A DNA stretch of 64,000 bases from positions 248,001 through 312,000 of the forward strand of contig NZ_QYBB01000002.1 in assembly GCF_004137685.1 (NCBI RefSeq), read 5' to 3'. Of the stretch, positions 57,002 to 64,000 are shown in pieces (the first letter of the stretch is position 1; the number at the start of each line of letters is the position of its first letter). The notes under the pieces were generated by a model, which did no database searches, had not been told where the DNA came from, and worked only from the letters and a program-made list of their open reading frames with translations. This DNA is from Lichenibacterium minor. GTDB taxonomy: Bacteria; Pseudomonadota; Alphaproteobacteria; Rhizobiales; Beijerinckiaceae. Both the position numbers and the translations under genes were made by a program.

Positions 57002-58609
57002 TCACATCCTGAACAGGCCGAAGCGGGTCGGCGGAATGGGGGCGTTCAGGCTCGCCGACAGGCCTAGGGCGAGCACGCGCCGCGTGTCGGCCGGGTCGAT
57101 CACCCCGTCGTCCCAGAGGCGGGCGCTGGAATAATACGGATGGCCCTGGGCCTCGTACTGCTCGCGGATCGGCGCCTTGAACGCTTCCTCCTCCTCGGCG
57201 GGCCAAGTGCCGCCCCGGGCTTCGACGCCGTCGCGCCTGATGGTGGCGAGCACGCTCGCGGCCTGCTCGCCGCCCATGACGGAAATGCGGGCATTCGGCC
57301 ACATCCAAAGGAAACGCGGCGAGTAGGCACGGCCGCACATGCCGTAGTTGCCGGCGCCGAAACTCCCGCCGATGACGACCGTGAATTTCGGCACGGCCGC
57401 GGTCGCGACGGCGGTGACGAGCTTCGCGCCGTCCTTGGCGATGCCGCCGGCCTCGTATCGCTTGCCGACCATGAAGCCCGTGATGTTCTGCAGGAACACG
57501 AGCGGCACGCCCCGCTGGCAGCACAGCTCGATGAAATGCGCGCCCTTCTGGGAGCTTTCCGAGAACAGGATGCCGTTGTTGGCGATGATGCCGACCGGGT
57601 AGCCCCAGATGTGCGCGAAGCCACAGACCAGGGTGGGGCCGTAGAGCCGCTTGAACTCGTCGAACTCGCTGTCGTCGACGATGCGGGCGATGACCTCGCG
57701 GACGTCGTAGGGCGTGCGGAGGCTGTCGGGCACGACGGCGTAGATCTCCTCCGGCGCGTGGCGCGGCGGCAGGGGCCGGCGGAGTTCCACGGAGGGACGT
57801 TTCACGCCGTTCAAGCTTCCCACGATACGGCGGGCGATGCCGAGCGCGTGGGCATCGTTTTCGGCGATGTGATCGGTGACGCCGGACATCCGGCTGTGCA
57901 CGTCGGCACCGCCGAGTTCCTCGGCGGAGACGATCTCGCCGGTCGCGGCCTTCACGAGGGGTGGGCCGGCGAGAAAGATCGTGCCCTGGTTGCGCACGAT
58001 GATGCTCTCGTCCGACATCGCCGGGATGTAGGCCCCGCCCGCCGTGCATGAGCCCATCACGACGGCGATCTGGGCGATGCCCTCGGCCGACATGTTAGCC
58101 TGATTGAAGAAGATGCGCCCGAAGTGATCCCGGCCGGGGAACACCTCGTCCTGGTTCGGCAGGTTGGCCCCGCCCGAGTCGACCAGGTAGATGCAGGGAA
58201 GGCGGTTCTGCTGGGCGATCTCCTGGGCGCGGAGGTGCTTCTGCACGGTGATGGGGAAGTAGGTCCCGCCCTTCACTGTCGCCTCGTTGGCGACGATGAC
58301 GCATTCGCGCCCGGCGACGCGGCCGATGCCGGCGACGACGCCGGCCGAAGGGACTTCGCCGCCGTACATCCCGTGCGCGGCGAGCTGTCCGATCTCGAGG
58401 AACGGCGAGAAGGGATCGATCAGGGCCCGGACGCGGTCGCGGGGCAGCATCTTGCCACGAGCCAGATGCCGCTCACGAGCCGGCGCTCCCCCGCCGACGC
58501 GCACGCGCTCAGCCGTGTCCCGGAGGTCCGCGACCAGGGCGCGCATCGCCCTGTCGTTGGTGCGAGCTTCCGGGGAGCGAAGGTCGATGTCGGACTCAAT
58601 CGTCGGCAT
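57002..58609 (-). CDS. liuB: Methylcrotonyl-CoA carboxylase, carboxyltransferase subunit
   Basis: A 535-residue beta subunit. It transfers CO2 from biotin to C4 of 3-methylcrotonyl-CoA. Markers include the crotonase-like N half with [31 protein letters not shown], and [11 protein letters not shown]-terminal [13 protein letters not shown] and [10 protein letters not shown] follow. G-G-A-N and G-A-G-N hold the CoA oxyanion sites. The 5' end overlaps bioY by 14 bases. Confidence 0.95.
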   Translation of the reverse strand: MPTIESDIDLRSPEARTNDRAMRALVADLRDTAERVRVGGGAPARERHLARGKMLPRDRVRALIDPFSPFLEIGQLAAHGMYGGEVPSAGVVAGIGRVAGRECVIVANEATVKGGTYFPITVQKHLRAQEIAQQNRLPCIYLVDSGGANLPNQDEVFPGRDHFGRIFFNQANMSAEGIAQIAVVMGSCTAGGAYIPAMSDESIIVRNQGTIFLAGPPLVKAATGEIVSAEELGGADVHSRMSGVTDHIAENDAHALGIARRIVGSLNGVKRPSVELRRPLPPRHAPEEIYAVVPDSLRTPYDVREVIARIVDDSEFDEFKRLYGPTLVCGFAHIWGYPVGIIANNGILFSESSQKGAHFIELCCQRGVPLVFLQNITGFMVGKRYEAGGIAKDGAKLVTAVATAAVPKFTVVIGGSFGAGNYGMCGRAYSPRFLWMWPNARISVMGGEQAASVLATIRRDGVEARGGTWPAEEEEAFKAPIREQYEAQGHPYYSSARLWDDGVIDPADTRRVLALGLSASLNAPIPPTRFGLFRM

Positions 58610-59198
58610 GCGAGTCCCCTGGGTGATGGTGCGCCTTGGTGGTCCTTTGAAGCAGGCGGAGGACGACGGCTGCGAGCAGCAGCTTCAGGGCGTCGCCGGG
58701 CAGGAACGGCAGGAGGCCCGCGGCGAGCGTCGCCGGAAGGTCGTGGAGCCAGACCGCGTCCAGCCAGACGAGTCCAGGGACATAGATCGAGGCTTGCCCG
58801 AGCAGGAGCGCGCCGAGCAGCCTCGGCCAGTCCCGGCGCGTCCCGCCGCTCCGAACGGCCCAACTGACGACGACGACGGCCAGCAGGAAGCCGGCCAAGT
58901 AACCCGAGGTCGCTCCGCCGAAGGGCCGTCCTCCGGCCAGCACCGGAAGGCCCAGCGCAGCTTCCATGAGATAGGCGACGACGGTCGCAGCCCCGAGCCA
59001 GGGACGGTAACGCGCGCCGATGACCAGCACGGCGAAGGTCTGCATCGTCGTGGGAACGGGCCACATCGGAACCTGCACCCAAGCGGACGCCGCGAGCAGC
59101 GCCGAGCCGGCAAACACCGCGAGGATGCCGCCGACCGGACCACCCTCGGCCAGCGTCCATCCGTGGATCGGCATCGCGAGCGATGGCCTTCCTCCCAT
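58596..59198 (-). CDS. bioY: Biotin transporter BioY (ECF S component)
   Basis: A 200-residue membrane protein with about six hydrophobic helices. BioY markers are [18 protein letters not shown] and [11 protein letters not shown], and the late P-G-D-A-L-K-L motif is intact. It binds biotin and works alone or with an energising ATPase. It sits between ivd and the carboxylase subunit, overlapping the latter by 14 bases. I infer that biotin uptake is induced with a biotin-dependent enzyme. The start follows GGAGGGGA. No bioM/bioN is present. Confidence 0.93.
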   Translation of the reverse strand: MGGRPSLAMPIHGWTLAEGGPVGGILAVFAGSALLAASAWVQVPMWPVPTTMQTFAVLVIGARYRPWLGAATVVAYLMEAALGLPVLAGGRPFGGATSGYLAGFLLAVVVVSWAVRSGGTRRDWPRLLGALLLGQASIYVPGLVWLDAVWLHDLPATLAAGLLPFLPGDALKLLLAAVVLRLLQRTTKAHHHPGDSHADD

Positions 59199-59305
59199 TG
59201 TCCCCTCCCCCTCCGACCGGCGCTCGGATCGAGCCGACGCGCGCCATGTCCCATGTGCGAGGTCGTCCAGATCGCAGCGTGGACCCGGCGACGATCCGGC
59301 GACCC

Positions 59306-60478
59306 TCAAGCACCCTTGTCGAACAGTTCCCGTCCAATGAGCATGCGGCGGATCTCCGAGGTGCCGGCGCCGATCTCGTAGAGCTTCGCGTCCCGTAGAA
59401 GGCGGCCCGTGGAATAGTCGTTGATGTAGCCGTTGCCCCCGAGCAGCTGGATCGCGTCCAGGGCGCACTGCGTCGCCTTCTCGGCGGCGTAAAGGATAGC
59501 CCCGGCGGCGTCCTCGCGGGTGGTCTCGCCGCGGTCGCAGGCCTTCGCCACGGCGTAGACGTAGGCCTTGCAGGCGTTGGTCGTCACGTACATGTCCGCG
59601 ATCTTGCCCTGGACGAGCTGAAACTCGCCGATCGCCCTGCCGAACTGCTTGCGCTCCCGGACGTAGGGGAGGGCCACGTCGAGGCAGGCCTGCATGAGGC
59701 CGAGCGGACCGGCGGCGAGCACGGCACGCTCGTAGTCGAGGCCCGACATCAGCACGTTGACCCCGCGCCCGACGCTCGCGAGCACGTTCTCCTCGGGCAC
59801 CTCGCAGTCCTCGAACACGAGTTCACAGGTGTCGGATCCGCGCATGCCGAGCTTGTCGAGCTTTTGATGGGCGGAGAAGCCCTTCATGCCCTTCTCGACG
59901 ATGAAGGCGGTGATGCCCCGTGAGCCCGCCTCGGGGTCCGTTTTGGCGTAGACCACGAGCGTTTCGGCGACCGGGCCATTGGTGATCCACATCTTGGTGC
60001 CGTTGAGCACGTAGCGGTCGCCGCGTTTGTCGGCCCGGGTTCGCATCGAGACCACGTCCGACCCGGCGCCGGGCTCCGACATCGCGAGCGCGCCGACGTG
60101 CTCGCCGGAGATGAGCTTGGGTAGGTACCTGCGTTTCTGGGCGTCGCTCCCATTGCGGCGGAGCTGGTTCACGCAGAGGTTCGAGTGGGCGCCGTAGGAC
60201 AGGCCCACCGAGGCAGAGGCGCGCGAGATCTCCTCCATCACCACGACGTGTTCGAGATACCCCAGCCCGGAACCGCCGTACTCCTCCTCGACCGTGATTC
60301 CGTGGAGGCCGAGCGCGCCCATCTCCGGCCAAAGGTCGCGGGGGAACTCGTTGTCGCGATCTATGGCGTCGGCCCGCGGTGCGATGCGCTCCCGCGCGAA
60401 GTCCCGTACCGTGCCCCGGACGGCATCCGCCGTTTCACCCAGGTCGAAGTTGAAGTCTCGCGCGGCATTCGGGATCAT
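59306..60478 (-). CDS. ivd: Isovaleryl-CoA dehydrogenase
   Basis: A 390-residue acyl-CoA dehydrogenase, first committed step of leucine degradation (isovaleryl-CoA to 3-methylcrotonyl-CoA, FAD-dependent, electrons to ETF). Markers are [17 protein letters not shown], and R-K-Q-F-G. The catalytic Glu is in [12 protein letters not shown], the position found in isovaleryl-CoA rather than most other dehydrogenases. The Q-L-L-G-G-N-G-Y-I end is intact. ATG at 60478 follows GGAGGA. It heads the minus-strand cluster behind an operator. Confidence 0.95.
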   Translation of the reverse strand: MIPNAARDFNFDLGETADAVRGTVRDFARERIAPRADAIDRDNEFPRDLWPEMGALGLHGITVEEEYGGSGLGYLEHVVVMEEISRASASVGLSYGAHSNLCVNQLRRNGSDAQKRRYLPKLISGEHVGALAMSEPGAGSDVVSMRTRADKRGDRYVLNGTKMWITNGPVAETLVVYAKTDPEAGSRGITAFIVEKGMKGFSAHQKLDKLGMRGSDTCELVFEDCEVPEENVLASVGRGVNVLMSGLDYERAVLAAGPLGLMQACLDVALPYVRERKQFGRAIGEFQLVQGKIADMYVTTNACKAYVYAVAKACDRGETTREDAAGAILYAAEKATQCALDAIQLLGGNGYINDYSTGRLLRDAKLYEIGAGTSEIRRMLIGRELFDKGA

Positions 60479-60518
60479 TCGGGCGGTCCTCCATCGTCCA
60501 CGGTGATGGCCGATGGTT

Positions 60519-60547
60519 AAACTAACGATCGTTCGTATGTTGATCAA
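60519..60547 (-). promoter_or_regulatory. Promoter and overlapping palindromic operator of the leucine cluster
   Basis: On the minus strand: TTGATC (60547-60542), 17 bases, TAGTTT (60524-60519). Within it, AACGATCGTT (60524-60533) is a perfect palindrome, and ACTAACGATCGTTCGT keeps 7 of 8 pairs. Such a dyad between -35 and -10 suits a TetR-type repressor; the TetR gene at the far end of the cluster is the candidate. Confidence 0.65.
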
Positions 60548-60674
60548 GGCCTTTGTTGGGCATCCGCGCCCACCGCCGGAGATTCCTCACGTGCCATCAG
60601 GCGTCCAACTTCGACCGCCTCGGGTTCGATCCGAGCAGGCTGCACGTCCTTGTCGCGGGACGGGTGGCGGGGGG

Positions 60675-61520
60675 ATGAAAGGCGCGGACACGATCGCGCG
60701 CATCGGGCGCGAGTTCTTCATTCGAAGCCGGTCCATCGAGAAGATCGTGCGGGACCTGCACGTGTCCCGGAACACCGTCCGCAAGGTGGTGCGCACCGGG
60801 CGCACCGCGTTCGCATACGAGCGTGAGGTCCAGCCGATGCTCAAGCTCGGGCCGTGGCGGGCCGATCTCGACGAGCTGCTGGCCGCCAAAGACAGCAAGG
60901 CGGCCCGCGAGCGGCTCACCACGATCCGTATGTTCGAGGATCTGCGCGGCCGCGGCTACGCGGGCGGCTACGACGCCGTCCGGCGCTACGCCCGGGGCTG
61001 GAAGCGCGAGCGGGTCGCCGTGACGGCCGCCCACGGGCCGCTGAGCTTCGATTTGGGCGAGGCCTGGCAGTTCGATTGGAGCCACGAGATCGTGCTGATC
61101 GGCGGCACCACCGTCACCATCAAGGTGGCCCACGTCCGGCTCTGCCACAGCCGGATGCTGTTCGCGCGGGCTTATCCGCGTGAAAGCCGGGAGATGGTGT
61201 TCGACGCCCACGACAAGAACTTCGCCTTCTTCGAGGGTGCGTGCCGCCGCTGTACCTACGACAACATGAAGACGGCAATCGAGGCGATTCTCGTCGGCAA
61301 GGAACGTCAGTATGACCGCCCCTTCCACCAGATATGCGATCACGATCTCGTCGGCTTGGTCGCCTGCACGCCGGCGTCGGGCCGGGACAAGGGTCAGGTC
61401 GAAAACCAAGTCGGCTTGGTGCGGGAGCGTTTCTTCACGCCCCGCCTGCGCGTGAAGAGCATCGCGGAGCCGAAGCCGACCACGGCCAAAGCAGACCTTC
61501 GCTCGTGCCGGCACCCGTAA
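60675..61520 (+). pseudogene. istA: Truncated IS21-type transposase IstA
   Basis: 281 codons of an IS21 IstA, against about 500 in full copies. The N-terminal helix-turn-helix (K-I-V-R-D-L-H-V-S-R-N-T-V-R-K-V) and the integrase core are kept, with D in Q-F-D-W-S-H-E, D in C-T-Y-D-N-M-K-T and E in K-G-Q-V-E-N-Q-V. The IstA likeness ends near 61470 and the last residues are unrelated, so the C-terminus is lost. No istB follows and no terminal inverted repeats were found. It is probably inactive and a relic of an insertion between the leucine cluster and the next regulator. Confidence 0.8.
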
Positions 61521-61861
61521 ACATGAAACTGCTGTGCCCGAGATGTCCCTTCCGCCGACCTCGCCGCCGCCGACACTTGCCACGCGTGGCAGTTCCGCCT
61601 TGCCGAAGTGCAACGCGCGTTCCCAATGCTGATGAAGGCGAAGTCGTCAATTCCAATCGCGCCCGACGGCGATGATCACGGAACGCGACACAGGGTTTTC
61701 GGCGGCACCTATCGCTGTCTGGCCGGCCAGGTGCGCGCGGGCGGGACGGCGGAACAACATCAAGACGGCAGCTGGCGGGGACCACGGACCGAAAGGCTCC
61801 GCATCGTCCTGTCGAGCCCATCGATGCGATGGGCGAAAAGTGGCAGGAATGATATGGACCG
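61521..61861. other. Intergenic region with a 14-base palindrome
   Basis: About 340 bases after the istA remnant. TGCCACGCGTGGCA (61578-61591) is a perfect 14-base palindrome that could be a regulator site. No gene has a ribosome-binding site here. Some of this DNA may be leftover IS or host sequence from the insertion event. Confidence 0.45.
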
Positions 61862-62626
61862 ATGCTCGGAGCGCCCGGCATTGTGACGGTGGCGCCTCGG
61901 CCCTGGAGCCTGCCGTTGCTGTCTGCATCCGAACCGATCCCCCGACGGAAGCTGTCCGACGAGGTTTTCGACCGGCTCAAGCGCATGATCATGTCGGGCG
62001 AGGTGAAGCCGGGCCAGACCTTGCCGTCGGAACGCGACTTGATGGACCGGTTCGGCGTCGGCCGGCCGGCGATCCGCGAGGCCATGCAGGCGCTGGCCAA
62101 TATGGGGCTGATCAGCATCTCCCACGGCGAACGGGCCCGCGTCTGCCAGCTCACGGCCCGCTCGATCACACAGCAGGTCGATCTCACGGCCCAGATCATG
62201 CTGGCGACGTCGCCGCAATCGCTCGATCATCTCAAAGGGGCCCGCGCGTTCTTCGAGCGGGGCATGGTGCGCGAAGCCGCGCTGAGAGCCGACAGGACGG
62301 ATGTCGATCGGCTGAAAGACACGATCGACAGACAGCGCGGGGCGCTCGGCGATGCGGATCGTTTCATCGCCGAGGACATGCGCTTTCATACCGAGATCGC
62401 CACGATTTCGGGCAATCCCATTTTCGAAGCGGTGAGCGAGGCCCTGCTCGGCTGGCTTCGGAGCTACCATACCGAGTTGCTGATCTGGAGCGGCAAGGAG
62501 ACCCTGACGCTGGCGGAGCACGCGGCGATCCTCCAGGCCATCGAGACCCGTGATCCCGAGGCCGCGGAGCGGGCCATGGCCCAGCATCTCGACAGGTCGG
62601 CCGCTCTCTACGTCCACCCCGCGTGA
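61862..62626 (+). CDS. GntR/FadR-family regulator (FCD domain, NanR-like)
   Basis: A 254-residue transcription factor. The winged helix has K-L-S-D-E-V-F-D-R-L-K-R-M-I...L-P-S-E-R-D-L-M-D-R-F-G-V-G-R-P-A-I-R-E-A (about 30-75). The FCD ligand domain has the metal His region E-D-M-R-F-H-T-E-I-A and a later E-H-A-A-I-L. NanR-like members respond to sugar acids. It faces the adjacent sugar-acid gene tail to tail (10 bases apart), so control of that pathway is an inference. Start 61862 is the first ATG; an internal start is possible. Confidence 0.85.
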   Translation: MLGAPGIVTVAPRPWSLPLLSASEPIPRRKLSDEVFDRLKRMIMSGEVKPGQTLPSERDLMDRFGVGRPAIREAMQALANMGLISISHGERARVCQLTARSITQQVDLTAQIMLATSPQSLDHLKGARAFFERGMVREAALRADRTDVDRLKDTIDRQRGALGDADRFIAEDMRFHTEIATISGNPIFEAVSEALLGWLRSYHTELLIWSGKETLTLAEHAAILQAIETRDPEAAERAMAQHLDRSAALYVHPA

Positions 62627-62636
62627 GAGCGCTCGT

Positions 62637-64000
62637 TCAGGCGCTCCGGAAGCGCACGACCGCGTAGGGCGGCAGGTCCACGCGACCGTCGAGGCACGGA
62701 GATCCGTCCGGAAAGTCGCCCGCACGAGCCTCAACCAAAGCGCTCGCGTCGAGCACGGCGCGGTCCCACGAGGAGCCGGCCGGTGCCGCGATCCGCAGCG
62801 CCTGTGTCCCGTCCGTCAGATTCGCGCCCCACAGCGTCACGCGGCCCTCGCGATCCCGCGACGCCACGCCCAGGACACGGGCCTCATGGCTCGAGCCCAA
62901 GGCGACTCGGGCCTGCCCGGCGAGGGCGGCCAAGCCGCGCGCCACGTGAAAGACCGGTCGAACGCGACCCGAGACGTCCTCGTCGAGAAGCCCGAAGTCG
63001 CCCGTCAAGGCCCCGACCGTGAGGGTGTCCAGGGCGCCTTCGCCGGTCTGGCTCGCGTAGCCGACCAGCCAGGCCGCGGCGAACAGGCCGCGCTGGCGCG
63101 GATCCCACCGCGCCATGCACACCCTGTCGTCGTCGGGATTGTCCATCGTGCGCGAGCCGTAGGGGTTCTGGCGCATGCCGATCGTCGAGGGGCCGATGCG
63201 ATAGAGCTTGTCGCCGATGATGGCCCGGCAGGAGCGCGTGATGTGAGGCAGGGCTTCGAGCGTCTGCATCACGCTGCGATCGTCGGCCGCGTGAACGATC
63301 GGACTGGTGGTGTGGGTCACGAAATCGAGCATCGCCACGGGTGGCCGCTTTCTGTTCAGCTCCGTGAAGGTGCTGAACATGCCGCCGCCGAGGCGTAATC
63401 CGGGAAAGGCACGCCGCGCCGCGGCATAAACGTCGGGCAGCGGCGGGCAATCGGGCCAAGCGCTGCCCGGCGGCGTGGACTGCCGGTCGACCGCGGGGCT
63501 GACCGCGATCGCGTCGAGCTTCAAGCCGGCCTGTCGCACCAGGGCAGCGATGGCGGCCAGTTCGTCCTCCGGAGCCTCACGCCCCGGAACCACGCATTCG
63601 AGCACGGAGCCCGCGTCGACCAGAGCCTGGACGCGAGCGAAGCCATGCAGGGCCTCCGGGCCTTGGCCCACCGAAGGATCGAGGGCAAACAGCAGGCTCT
63701 GCGGCGCGACTTCGCGCAGACGGCCCGCCGCGCGCACCGTCGCCTCGACCTCCTCGGGGACGACGACGAGGCCGATGGCGGGCATCGCGCCGGAAACGTC
63801 GCCGAGCGTGAGCACGACGGCGTCGGTCGAGGCGGGCCGGGTCGCGGGCGCCATCGGCTTTCCCCAGATCGCGAGGCGCACCGCCTGCCGTTGCGGCGCG
63901 CCGTCCGGAAGCCGGTACGGCCACGGCAGCGCGAGAGGCCGGACATAGGTCTTGTAGGAGGTATCGGACCAGTTGCGCTGATCCTCCATCTCGAACGTGT
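62637..64000 (-). CDS. apnL: D-apionate lactonase-like enzyme (5' part outside window)
   Basis: 454 visible codons, open across the right edge. The segment T-F-E-M-E-D-Q-R-N-W-S-D-T-S-Y-K-T-Y is, as I remember it, the hallmark of ApnL-type proteins, which hydrolyse D-apionolactone in apiose degradation. The M at 63989 is therefore internal, not the start. Full ApnL is about 600 residues, so the N-terminal quarter is missing. T-M-D-N-P-D-D-D and the A-W-L-V-G-Y-A segments belong to the barrel. Confidence in the exact substrate is moderate. A NanR-like regulator lies next to it. Confidence 0.6.
   Translation of the reverse strand, partial: TFEMEDQRNWSDTSYKTYVRPLALPWPYRLPDGAPQRQAVRLAIWGKPMAPATRPASTDAVVLTLGDVSGAMPAIGLVVVPEEVEATVRAAGRLREVAPQSLLFALDPSVGQGPEALHGFARVQALVDAGSVLECVVPGREAPEDELAAIAALVRQAGLKLDAIAVSPAVDRQSTPPGSAWPDCPPLPDVYAAARRAFPGLRLGGGMFSTFTELNRKRPPVAMLDFVTHTTSPIVHAADDRSVMQTLEALPHITRSCRAIIGDKLYRIGPSTIGMRQNPYGSRTMDNPDDDRVCMARWDPRQRGLFAAAWLVGYASQTGEGALDTLTVGALTGDFGLLDEDVSGRVRPVFHVARGLAALAGQARVALGSSHEARVLGVASRDREGRVTLWGANLTDGTQALRIAAPAGSSWDRAVLDASALVEARAGDFPDGSPCLDGRVDLPPYAVVRFRSA

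Noticed and set aside
60675-61520. A complete IS21 element
   Set aside because: The transposase is about 200 residues short, istB is missing and no terminal repeats were found.
63989-63989. ATG at 63989 as the true start of the apionate-lactonase-like gene
   Set aside because: The family hallmark continues upstream of this Met in the same frame to the window edge.

Overview
The window is high-GC DNA whose gene content points to an alphaproteobacterium of the order Hyphomicrobiales, probably in the Methylobacteriaceae/Beijerinckiaceae/Lichenihabitantaceae neighbourhood. This rests on the rho-mnmE-mnmG-rsmG-parA-parB block, the DUF4167 and TIGR02300-type proteins, the SWIB-domain protein and the PcaQ-type protocatechuate cluster. 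The placement is inferred from remembered family distributions, not from a search.

Layout. 1-9.0 kb: the end of an inositol-dehydrogenase-like gene, a small membrane protein, a tyrosine phosphatase, dnaN, a diguanylate cyclase, cmk, a zinc-ribbon/acidic protein, two tandem tRNA-Ala(GGC) genes, a DUF2188 protein and an ABC exporter. 9.0-10.8 kb: an AT-rich insertion carrying an unrecognised protein between two copies of a repeat module, followed by an acetyltransferase. 10.9-20.0 kb: thioesterase, HAD phosphatase, class III nucleotide cyclase, small membrane proteins, a Tat-exported OpgD-like glucan protein, and a cytochrome c/VOC/Tat-subunit/GMC-dehydrogenase cluster. 20.4-31.7 kb: the origin-proximal style chromosome-maintenance block, ending with rlmN. 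31.8-37.3 kb: peroxiredoxin, DsbD-like protein, yqgE, stress-type SDR, rsmE and ubiA. Four parS-like palindromes lie between 23.4 and 37.4 kb and fit a ParB-loading centromere region.

37.4-44.5 kb: a complete upper protocatechuate pathway. pcaQ diverges from pobA-pcaD-pcaC-pcaH-pcaG-pcaB, with a PcaQ-type palindrome between them. The cluster ends in a beta-keto acid cleavage enzyme rather than pcaIJ/pcaF, which suggests that beta-ketoadipate is split with acetyl-CoA into succinyl-CoA and acetoacetate. 44.8-49.6 kb: a SWIB protein, a translationally coupled CoA-transferase/ThDP-enzyme pair, an L,D-transpeptidase and a decayed AAA+ ATPase gene.

50.1-60.5 kb: a leucine/isovalerate degradation cluster on the minus strand. 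It runs ivd, bioY, both methylcrotonyl-CoA carboxylase subunits, methylglutaconyl-CoA hydratase, HMG-CoA lyase, an acyl-CoA synthetase, a GST and a TetR regulator. The first promoter is overlapped by a palindrome. The biotin transporter gene sits inside the operon of a biotin enzyme. This pathway and the proposed BKACE step both yield acetoacetate. 60.7-64.0 kb: a truncated IS21-type istA, a GntR/FadR-type regulator and the C-terminal part of a D-apionate-lactonase-like enzyme that runs off the window.

All functional calls come from reading motifs and recalling families. No searches were run.
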